The notes under the pieces were generated by a model that made no database searches, was not told the origin of the DNA, and was given only the letters and a program-made list of their open reading frames with translations. The position numbers and the translations under genes were made by a program. DNA of 64,000 nt. Source: Saccharopolyspora thermophila. Lineage in GTDB: Bacteria > Actinomycetota > Actinomycetes > Mycobacteriales > Pseudonocardiaceae. Below are positions 14,994 through 21,624 of the stretch, one piece after another; positions within the stretch are counted from its first letter, which is position 1, and each line of letters opens with the position of its first letter. The stretch is from contig NZ_BMMT01000001.1 in assembly GCF_014646075.1 (NCBI RefSeq), positions 645,930 to 709,929 on the forward strand. Reading direction: 5' to 3'.

Positions 14994-15857
14994 TCAACTC
15001 ATCTCGTGGGTGCGCTGTTCCCTGAGGGCACGGAGGTGCACCGCCGCCCATGAGCGGAACGGCCGCCAGGCGTCGGAGATGTCGGTGAGCGTGACGCCCG
15101 GTCCGTAGCGGTACGCGATCTCCGCGTGAAGTCGACGTTCCGCGCGTGGCACGATGTCGCGCGCGTTGGTCCCGCGGATGAGGATGAGGTCTGTTGCGAA
15201 CGGTCCGATCCCTTTGATCGACAGGAGTTGCTCGCGAGCCTCCTCCTCCGGCAGCGCACGCAGGCGGGGGCCGTCGAGGATGCCGTCGAGGGCGGCGATC
15301 GCCACCGCCGCGAGATAGTCGGCTTTCCGCCCGGGGAGGGTGAGGTCTCCGCTGTCGACGGCCTGGAGGAGAGCGCCGGGGGCCGGAAACGCGCCATCGT
15401 CTCCGTAGGTGGCGATCAGGTGCCGCCGGAGCCGTGCGGCGTCGGGAACCCGCATGCGCTGGGAGAGCACGCACCATGCGGCGGCCTCGTAGGGTGAGTG
15501 GAATCCGCAGGGGCGGAAGCCGGGAAGCTGCCGCTGCGCTGAGGCGATGACGGGGTCGCGGTCGCCGACGTCGGACCACGCGGTTGCGTCGACGTCGAGG
15601 GACAGGAAGCGGGCGACCTGCCCGGCGGCGGCGATCAGATCGCCGTCGCCGGACAGCTCGATGCGGGCGGTCGCGTCCTGGTGCGTGATCCTCGCGGAGA
15701 CGGCCGTCCAGTCGCGTTCGCTGATGAACCGGGCGTGCAGCACGTCGGGATCACCGTCGGCCGCGATGGCGGTCGGCGTGAACTCCTCCCAGAACCGTTT
15801 GCTCGTCCGCAGCGACCACGGCCCCGCCACCTCGATGGTGGTTTCGTAGCGTGCCAT
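14994..15857 (-). CDS. DNA-3-methyladenine glycosylase, AlkA type
   Basis: This 287-residue base-excision repair enzyme removes alkylated purines. The C-terminal half is a helix-hairpin-helix GPD domain, with the hairpin LLSIKGIGPFATDLILIRG (residues 211-229) and catalytic Asp234 in NARDIVP. The N-terminal 110 residues form a beta-rich AlkA_N-like domain. ATG 15857 is the natural start, seven bases after the stop of the VOC gene (15865), so the two are probably co-transcribed under control of the MarR regulator upstream. The AlkA activity is inferred from family features. Confidence 0.85.
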   Translation of the reverse strand: MARYETTIEVAGPWSLRTSKRFWEEFTPTAIAADGDPDVLHARFISERDWTAVSARITHQDATARIELSGDGDLIAAAGQVARFLSLDVDATAWSDVGDRDPVIASAQRQLPGFRPCGFHSPYEAAAWCVLSQRMRVPDAARLRRHLIATYGDDGAFPAPGALLQAVDSGDLTLPGRKADYLAAVAIAALDGILDGPRLRALPEEEAREQLLSIKGIGPFATDLILIRGTNARDIVPRAERRLHAEIAYRYGPGVTLTDISDAWRPFRSWAAVHLRALREQRTHEMS

Positions 15858-15864
15858 GAGTGCC

Positions 15865-16239
15865 TCAGGCCCGGGAGTGGATCGTGACGATGTAGCCGTC
15901 GGGGTCGCGGAACGAGAACTGCAGGCCGAACGGGCCCTCGAACGGCTCCTGGACGATCGGCACGCCTTGCTCAACAAGGCGTGCGTGCAGTCCTGCCGCG
16001 TCCTCGTTGTGGAACCACACCCCGACACCCGCGCCCAGCTGCGGGATGGCATCGAGATCCACCCCGGGGAACGGGTCCCGCACCGCGAACGCGGTGCCCC
16101 CCGCGGAGAACACCGCCGCGGCGGGGTTCGAGTCCGGCAGGCGGGTGAGCCCGACCACCTCCTCGTAGAACCGTGCGGAGGCCGCACGGTCCCGAACCTG
16201 GAACGACACGAAGTCCGGTCCGCTCGTGGTAGCTGCCAT
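15865..16239 (-). CDS. VOC-superfamily (glyoxalase/bleomycin-resistance fold) protein
   Basis: This 124-residue protein is made of two beta-alpha-beta-beta-beta modules: FVSFQVRDRAASARFYEEVV at the start and QFSFRDPDGYIVTIHSRA at the end, the usual VOC pattern. Such proteins are metal-dependent dioxygenases, isomerases or antibiotic-binding proteins; no specific substrate can be assigned. ATG 16239 has AGGAGC at good spacing. It diverges from a MarR regulator with two clear operators in between, and precedes the alkA-type gene, so it is the likely target of that regulator. Confidence 0.85.
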   Translation of the reverse strand: MAATTSGPDFVSFQVRDRAASARFYEEVVGLTRLPDSNPAAAVFSAGGTAFAVRDPFPGVDLDAIPQLGAGVGVWFHNEDAAGLHARLVEQGVPIVQEPFEGPFGLQFSFRDPDGYIVTIHSRA

Positions 16240-16273
16240 GGGAAGGCTCCTGTTCTCGTCGATCCATCAGAAG

Positions 16274-16319
16274 TGTCAATATCCTGACACTCAACCCGGG
16301 CTGTGTCAAACTATTGACA
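16274..16319. promoter_or_regulatory. Two MarR-type operators in a divergent promoter
   Basis: TGTCAATATCCTGACA (16274-16289) and TGTCAAACTATTGACA (16304-16319) share TGTCAA/T ends in inverted repeat and are 30 bp apart, about three helical turns. The second covers the first base of the regulator's ATG at 16319. On the plus strand CTGACA (16284-16289) with 17-bp spacing to CAAACT (16307-16312) would place the transcription start at that ATG. On the minus strand TTGACA (16305-16310) with 17 bp to CAGGAT serves the VOC gene. Both promoters would be blocked by bound regulator. Confidence 0.75.
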
Positions 16320-16795
16320 TGAACGAGGTGAGGCGGACACTGTCGCAGGAGCTGGGGGTGCTGATCAAGGAGACGCAGTCGATCCTGCATCAGCGCATGG
16401 ATGAGCGGCTGCGACCGCTTGGGCTGAGCGTGCCGCAGTACGCGAGTCTTCAGGCACTGCACGACACGCCGGGCATCACCGGCTCCGAGCTCGCCCGGCG
16501 CGCCTTCGTGTCCCGCCAGTCGATGAACGTCCTGCTGCAGGGCCTGGAGCGGCGTGGCCTGGTCGAGCGGTCGAGCGAGCCGGGGCCGAGGCGGGAACGC
16601 GGCACCGTCCTGACCGCCGCCGGCGAAGAACTGCTCATCCGCGCTCGCGAGGACGTCGCCGCCGTCGCCCAGCTCATGACGGACCAGATCGCGCCGGCAG
16701 ACCTCACCCGCCTGCGCGAACTTCTCACCGTCTGCCGCGATGCGCTCCTCGATCTCCGTCCTCGACGGGAGACGACACGGAGGTCCCATTCCTGA
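16319..16795 (+). CDS. MarR-family transcriptional regulator
   Basis: This 158-residue winged-helix regulator has a dimerisation helix at the N-terminus, then LGLSVPQYASLQALHDTPGI, the recognition region SELARRAFVSRQSMNVLLQ and the wing RRERGTVLTAAG. No ribosome site precedes ATG 16319 and the operator overlaps it, so the mRNA is probably leaderless and autorepressed. It is divergent from the VOC-glycosylase pair. MarR proteins usually respond to phenolic or oxidative ligands; the ligand here is unknown. Confidence 0.9.
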   Translation: MNEVRRTLSQELGVLIKETQSILHQRMDERLRPLGLSVPQYASLQALHDTPGITGSELARRAFVSRQSMNVLLQGLERRGLVERSSEPGPRRERGTVLTAAGEELLIRAREDVAAVAQLMTDQIAPADLTRLRELLTVCRDALLDLRPRRETTRRSHS

Positions 16796-16947
16796 GGCCG
16801 GTGTCCATCCGCGACGTGCTCAACTGATGACCTGCTGCGAACGGGTGATCAGCCGCCGGGATACCGGACATCGTGGACATCGCCCCCTCCCCGGTGGGGC
16901 AGCTGGCATACCCTCGTCGGGTTCGGGATCACGACTGGGGAGGAATC

Positions 16948-17370
16948 GTGGCCACCTGGGAGGACCTCGCCGAGTTCGTCCGCGCCGAGTACCAGCTCGC
17001 CGAGGACGAGGACACCGAGTACCGGATCATCGAGGACAGCGGTGAGGAGATCCGCATCCTCGTCGAGTACGACGACAACCGCAGCCAGATCGTCATCCTC
17101 TGCCGCGAGGTGCTCGACGGGCGGGAGGACTGGGTGCAGGTCGTCTCCGTGGTCGGCCGGGCCGACGAGATCGACCTCCGCAAGCTGCTGGAGGAGATCG
17201 GGCAGACCTCGGTGGTGTGCGGTGCGGTGATCATCGGTGACCACGTGGTGCTGCGGCACTCGCTGCCGTTGGTGAACCTCGACATCAACGAGTTCACCGA
17301 CCCGCTGAACTTCGTCGCCGAGACCGCCGACCACCTGGAGGAGCTGCTTCTCGGCGGCGACGACCACTGA
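16948..17370 (+). CDS. YbjN-like / type III chaperone-fold protein
   Basis: This 140-residue, strongly acidic protein starts at GTG 16948, which follows GGGGAGGAAT; upstream starts lack this site. The pattern of strands and helices (EIRILVEYDDNRSQIVILCR, then LVNLDINEFTDPLNFVAETAD) resembles the YbjN/CesT-like fold, which binds peptides. No membrane segment is seen. Function is unknown, and the family call is by pattern only. It stands alone between the two MarR genes. Confidence 0.55.
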   Translation: MATWEDLAEFVRAEYQLAEDEDTEYRIIEDSGEEIRILVEYDDNRSQIVILCREVLDGREDWVQVVSVVGRADEIDLRKLLEEIGQTSVVCGAVIIGDHVVLRHSLPLVNLDINEFTDPLNFVAETADHLEELLLGGDDH

Positions 17371-17406
17371 GTGGCGGGGGAGCCCGCGGCGGGCTCCTTA
17401 CCCGGT

Positions 17407-17474
17407 CATGCGCGCGTGCAGATACGACGCGCATGCAGGTAGTTGCATGTGCGTGCTGAATAGTTGCACGCGCG
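17407..17474 (+). promoter_or_regulatory. Repeated elements upstream of the second MarR gene
   Basis: CATGCGCG (17407-17414) and CGCGCATG (17427-17434) form an inverted repeat. TAGTTGCATGTGCG (17440-17453) and TAGTTGCACGCGCG (17461-17474) are direct repeats spaced 21 bp, two helical turns. They precede the gene at 17536 and look like binding sites for its own product. No promoter elements can be fixed with confidence. Confidence 0.5.
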
Positions 17475-17535
17475 CCATACCTGCGCAAGCTGCTACAGTG
17501 GGGAGCAGTACAGGTCACGCCGGGGGAGGTGTGCG

Positions 17536-17991
17536 GTGGGGATCGCCGATGACGCGGTGGAGGTTCGCGCGCACGGCTGGCGCACACTCGCCGCGCTGCA
17601 CGGCGTGCTGGAAACCACGCTGGAAAAGGCATTGCAGGCCGAACACGGCCTGTCCGTCGTTGAGTACACCGTGCTCGACGCGCTGAGCAGGCAGGACGGC
17701 TGGCACATGCGGATGCGGCAGCTGGCCCGCGCAACCGCGCTGAGCGGCAGTGCCACCACACGCCTGGTCAGCCGCCTCGAGAACCGTGCACTGCTGGCCC
17801 GGGTCCTGTGCAAGGAGGACCGCCGCGGTATCTACACCGAGCTCACCGACGCCGGCCGGGACCTGCTGGCGCGGGCGCGTCCGACGCACGACGAAGCCCT
17901 GCAGAAGGCGCTGGCGGAGGCCGAGCAGGTGCCGGAGCTGGCGCCGCTTGTCGCCGCGCTGCACCGGCTGCCGCAGCACCCAGGCGCCTGA
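17536..17991 (+). CDS. MarR-family transcriptional regulator
   Basis: This 151-residue regulator starts at GTG 17536, five bases after GGGGGAGGT, which excludes longer frames. The winged helix contains LSVVEYTVLDALSRQ, the recognition region ARATALSGSATTRLVSRLE and the wing KEDRRGIYTELTDAGRDLL. The C-terminal helix completes the dimer interface. Upstream repeats suggest autoregulation. The next gene downstream, 230 bp away, is the first membrane protein of the unusual cluster; whether it is a target is unknown. Confidence 0.9.
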   Translation: MGIADDAVEVRAHGWRTLAALHGVLETTLEKALQAEHGLSVVEYTVLDALSRQDGWHMRMRQLARATALSGSATTRLVSRLENRALLARVLCKEDRRGIYTELTDAGRDLLARARPTHDEALQKALAEAEQVPELAPLVAALHRLPQHPGA

Positions 17992-18219
17992 GCGGCCTCG
18001 GCGTCCGGCGCGATCTGCTCGACCTCGTCGACGCGGTGAGCCTCGCGCAGCTCCCCGATCCCCGGAAGCGGGGCACCCGGGTGCGGCGAGCTGCCTGATG
18101 ACGCCACCGCGATCTTCGTCCGGATGTGATCCGGGTCCTGCTCTGTTCGAGCGGAAATCCCGTCGAATGGTTCTTCCGCGGCGCGGGCAGCCGGTACCAA
18201 GTGACGGGAGGGATCCTCG

Positions 18220-19266
18220 ATGAACCATGAGCAGCGGCACGTGGTGTGGGTCGTGTCGGTGATCGCGGTCCTGCTGTGGGGTGTGCTCGCGTTCCGCTAC
18301 GGCTGGCCGTTGTGGTCCTGGGTGGTGCTGGCGTTCGCCACGCTGGTGGCCCCGTGGGTCGTCGCCTGGCGGATACGCGACTGGCGGCAGCGGCGGGAGC
18401 GGCCCGCCGACCAGCCCACCGAAGCGCTCCCCGCACCCCAGGCCCCGCGGCCAGCGGTGCAGGAGGTTTCCGGGGTGCCGCTGCGCAGCGCCCACCCGGA
18501 CTACCGGTTCCTCTTTTCTGCCAAGGTCTTCTGGTACTCCAAACCGGACGTTCCCGGGCTGCCGCACGCCAATCCCGGTGGTCTCGCGGTGGACCTGGTC
18601 CTGCAGCACGCCAAGCAGGTCGTCGAACTGTTCCCGCCGGACGAGGCCGACCTGGCCCGGCACCGGCTGACCGCCGCGCTCGGCACGGTACTGTCCGATC
18701 CCTCCGGGCATGTCGCGGCCTGGGCCGCGGAGGTGGAACTCGGCCTCTCCGCGGAGGATTCGGCCCGGTTACAGCGGTTGTCGGACGCGCGCAAGGCCGC
18801 GGAGCTGTGGGAACAGGCGCGCGACCACGAACGCCGCCGACGCGCGTACCTGGCTGAGGACGTGCTGAAGAACACCGGCAGCGCCGTGGTCTGGTGGTTG
18901 GCGCGCCAGGACGGCGACCTCGACGAGGCGGTGCGGCAGATCGGCAACCTCCGCCGGCTCACCGCCGCCGCGCACGACACCCGGGTGCCCGACCCGGACC
19001 CCGACCATCCAAAGTGGATTCCAGCGATGCCCTCGGACTCCTTCATGTTCGAGGACTTTGAGCTGCACAACGACGACGTCGGCGCCTGGCACCACGTGTT
19101 CGCCGCGATCGAGGCCCTCGCGACCGGGGAGGAACGAGCCCAGCTGAGCGGACGCCTGGCCGAAGTGCTGGCGGCGCACGGCCACCGCGACCTCGCGGCG
19201 CTGGTCCGAGACCGCTTCGCCGCAGCGGAAGCCCGCCAGGAACTCCCCCGCTCCGAAACCGCCTGA
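18220..19266 (+). CDS. 2-TM membrane protein, paralogue A of the conflict-like cluster
   Basis: This 348-residue protein starts at ATG 18220 after GGGAGG. Residues 9-50 form two membrane helices separated by a short loop. The cytosolic part begins with PLRSAHPDYRFLFSAKVFW and carries LPHANPGGLAVDL, a charged helical stretch, and SAVVWWLARQDGDL. This core is clearly homologous to the protein encoded at 23664-25052. The strand-then-long-helix layout recalls SPFH/band-7 proteins, but that is only a resemblance. It converges on the Pycsar-type effector gene with seven bases between their stop codons. Function is unknown. Confidence 0.75.
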   Translation: MNHEQRHVVWVVSVIAVLLWGVLAFRYGWPLWSWVVLAFATLVAPWVVAWRIRDWRQRRERPADQPTEALPAPQAPRPAVQEVSGVPLRSAHPDYRFLFSAKVFWYSKPDVPGLPHANPGGLAVDLVLQHAKQVVELFPPDEADLARHRLTAALGTVLSDPSGHVAAWAAEVELGLSAEDSARLQRLSDARKAAELWEQARDHERRRRAYLAEDVLKNTGSAVVWWLARQDGDLDEAVRQIGNLRRLTAAAHDTRVPDPDPDHPKWIPAMPSDSFMFEDFELHNDDVGAWHHVFAAIEALATGEERAQLSGRLAEVLAAHGHRDLAALVRDRFAAAEARQELPRSETA

Positions 19267-19273
19267 GGAAAAG

Positions 19274-19765
19274 TCAGGGCTTCGCCAAACCGGCGGCCAG
19301 CGCGATGACGAGAGCTGCGCCGAAAAGCCAGATCGCGAGGGCGACGCTGCGGAATTTGCGCCGGGCGATGCGGCTGGTGGCCCAAAGCTGCTCCGCCAAC
19401 GCGGCTTCCAACCGCTGTGGGTCCTCGAGCGCCGCTCGATAGACCGGCACGAAGTCGGCAGCCCTGGCGTATCGGCGTGCGACGTTGTCGAAGTACAGCA
19501 GCGATCGTGACGTATCCGTGCGCAGCCGCGGGATGAACACCCTCAACGACAACAGGATGCTCGCACTGACCGCAGCGGTGCTCAGCAGAAGCAGTCCTAC
19601 GTGCGGCCACTCGACAAGCCAGCGGTTCTGAGCCGGGAGCGCGCGCACCAGCATGCCGCCGAGGACCCCGCTTGCTGCGAGCATCGCGCCGGCCTTGGTG
19701 TCCGCGACCTTGATCAGATCGTTCGTGTGTTGGATCGCTTTCCAAGCGTCATCGCTGGACGTCAT
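19274..19765 (-). CDS. Pycsar-type membrane effector (PycTM-like, former DUF5706)
   Basis: This 163-residue protein starts at ATG 19765. It opens with AWKAIQHTNDLIKVADTKAG, the typical first segment of the Pycsar effector family, followed by two membrane helices (about residues 28-45 and 50-70), PRLRTDTSRSLLYFDNVARR, a cytosolic helical part and a last membrane helix (about 140-160). Family members respond to cyclic pyrimidine mononucleotides made on phage infection and damage the membrane. This one is not fused to a cyclase. It is divergent from a CRP-like nucleotide-binding regulator and close to a cyclase-like gene, which strengthens the reading. No profile search was possible. Confidence 0.75.
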   Translation of the reverse strand: MTSSDDAWKAIQHTNDLIKVADTKAGAMLAASGVLGGMLVRALPAQNRWLVEWPHVGLLLLSTAAVSASILLSLRVFIPRLRTDTSRSLLYFDNVARRYARAADFVPVYRAALEDPQRLEAALAEQLWATSRIARRKFRSVALAIWLFGAALVIALAAGLAKP

Positions 19766-19909
19766 GCACCGAGTTTTGCGGCGAATTCTCCCGAACACCA
19801 AGGCCATTCGAGTGAGACGCTGGTGACGCCTGGATCGCGCGTTACTCTGTTCGAGCGAACTGCGTGGAAATGCGTCGTGTGCGGCGCGCTGAACCGGTAC
19901 GGACATCGC

Positions 19910-20590
19910 GTGCAGTATCAGGAAGACAACTCGCTGCGCGGGTTTGCCCGACTGCTCGGTGAACGGCGCTGGGCAGAGTTGGTGGAAATGGGCGCGCTCC
20001 GCAGCTACCGACCGGGAGCGTTTCTCATCCGTCAGGGGGACCGCGGAGGCTTCCTCCTCGCGCTGACGAGCGGACGCGTGAAGGTGTTGGCCAGCGAGCG
20101 CGATGGTTCGGAGGTGCTGCTCTCGCTTCGAGGCCCGGGCGACCTCGTGGGGGAGATGGCGGCCAAGCGTGAAAACGAGCGGTCGGCCACCGTGCAGGCG
20201 GTGGACAACTGCACGGCGCGTTTCCTGCTGCGGACGGACTTCGATCGCTTCCTGCTCGAACAGGACGCGCATGCGCTCTTCGCCGACTACCTCGTGGCGA
20301 AGCTCTCCGAGACGGTCCCGTACCAGATCCACCAAGTGCACTTCAGTCCGAAGCAGCGCGTTGCGCGTCTGCTGCTGGAGGTCGTTCGGCTCGCCGATCC
20401 GAGCCACCCAGATCACTGGCGCGTGCCCTTCTCCCAGGATGGGTTGGCCTCCGCGTTGGGGCTTGCCAGGAGCACGGTGGCGGAGCAACTCAGCGCGCTT
20501 CGATCCGACGGCGTGCTCGGTCCCGGCCCCCGGATTGTCGTTGCCGACGTCCAGGCGCTCGCCCGGCAGGCAGGCGCGATCGATCGATAG
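19910..20590 (+). CDS. CRP/FNR-family cyclic-nucleotide-binding regulator
   Basis: The protein is 226 residues from GTG 19910. It has a cyclic-nucleotide-binding beta-roll (about residues 15-130; YRPGAFLIRQGDRGGFLLAL, then LRGPGDLVGEMAAKRENERS, the phosphate-binding region with the G-E and R-S positions) and a C-terminal winged helix (QDGLASALGLARSTVAEQLS). GTG 19910 matches the usual N-terminal length; GTG 19877 or 19823 are possible and none has a good ribosome site. A near-palindrome, GTTCG-AG-CGAAC (19849-19860), lies in the divergent promoter region. It precedes the cyclase-like gene and may be its sensor or regulator. Confidence 0.85.
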   Translation: MQYQEDNSLRGFARLLGERRWAELVEMGALRSYRPGAFLIRQGDRGGFLLALTSGRVKVLASERDGSEVLLSLRGPGDLVGEMAAKRENERSATVQAVDNCTARFLLRTDFDRFLLEQDAHALFADYLVAKLSETVPYQIHQVHFSPKQRVARLLLEVVRLADPSHPDHWRVPFSQDGLASALGLARSTVAEQLSALRSDGVLGPGPRIVVADVQALARQAGAIDR

Positions 20591-20691
20591 TGATGTATGA
20601 CACTTCTGTTCTGTCTGCTCGCGGACAGTTCTCCTCAGCGGTTTCCCAGATCCTCGGCATGTCCGAGTCCGTTCGGTGGAAAGGAAGACGT

Positions 20692-21624
20692 GTGAACAAG
20701 TGCCGAAGCGAAGTGGTCGAACTTCCCCCGTACCGCGCATTGCTGGTCGTCGATGTGAAAAACTTTAGCGGTGAGAAGGGGCGTGACCACGCGCGGATCA
20801 CCCGGCATATTCCGGTGATCCTGGAGCAGGCGCTCATTCGGTGCGGCCTTGGCGAGTTGCGGGAGCGCGTGCGCTTCGAGGGCTCGACCGGTGATGGCTA
20901 CTTCTGGGGGTTCGACCCGGCTTTCCTCCCGTTCCTGCTGAACCCATTCCTGGCGGCGCTCCAGGATGAACTGGAGTACCAGAACAAGGTGAACCTCGGC
21001 AGCGATCGCCAGTATCTGCGGATGCGCGTCAGCATCAACGTCGGGCCCATGACGGACTCCGGCGGGAACGACATCAGTGATGGAAGTGGTGACGCGCGGA
21101 TCGAGACGCATCGCCTGCTCGATTCGAAGCCGGTTCGCGACATGCTCACCAGGTCCACCAGTACGACCTGCGTGGCTGCGATCATCTCCCGCCGGGTGTA
21201 CGAAGACGCGATCGTCTCGGGGTACGCGGCGGACGCTCCGGAGCTCTACGTGCCGGTCGACGTCGAGGTGAAGACGTACTGCGGCACGGCCTATCTTCGT
21301 GTTCCGAAGCCATCTGGTGATCTCCTGGCCAGCGGGTTCACCCCTCCGGAGCCGGCCGGAACAGGGCCGTCAGCGGAAGCTGACGACGTGGAAGGCTCCG
21401 GCAGCGGAGTGCAACAGCAGGAAAGCCGCTCCTCCATCGTGGGGATCACGCACGTCCAGGGTGGGGTGGGCACCGCGATCACAGGCCACCAGCCCCAGGT
21501 CCACGTGGGCCGGGGCGACCAGTTCAATGCTCCGCTCGGAGATGGGGTGAACATCATCGGCACCAACCGGGGGCGGATCAGGCACCACGTGAACAAGAGC
21601 GGAGATCAAGGTGATGGGCGCTGA
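20692..21624 (+). CDS. Class III nucleotidyl-cyclase-like protein with C-terminal adaptor segment
   Basis: This 310-residue protein starts at GTG 20692, which follows GGAAAGGAAG; earlier starts at 20590/20593 lack such a site. Residues 14-205 follow a class III cyclase layout: LLVVDVKNFSG with the first metal Asp21, EGSTGDGYFWGFDP with the second metal Asp68, and MRVSINVGPM. The later Asn/Arg transition-state positions are not obvious, so activity and base preference are uncertain. After a disordered linker (about 210-247), residues 249-300 form a repeated beta-type segment that is matched at the N-terminus of the next protein. The stop overlaps the next start by 11 bases. Confidence 0.7.
   Translation: MNKCRSEVVELPPYRALLVVDVKNFSGEKGRDHARITRHIPVILEQALIRCGLGELRERVRFEGSTGDGYFWGFDPAFLPFLLNPFLAALQDELEYQNKVNLGSDRQYLRMRVSINVGPMTDSGGNDISDGSGDARIETHRLLDSKPVRDMLTRSTSTTCVAAIISRRVYEDAIVSGYAADAPELYVPVDVEVKTYCGTAYLRVPKPSGDLLASGFTPPEPAGTGPSAEADDVEGSGSGVQQQESRSSIVGITHVQGGVGTAITGHQPQVHVGRGDQFNAPLGDGVNIIGTNRGRIRHHVNKSGDQGDGR

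Noticed and set aside
19849-19860. GTTCGAGCGAAC as a CRP operator
   Set aside because: It is near-palindromic but lacks the TGTGA/TCACA form, and only one copy was found, so it is not annotated as a separate site.
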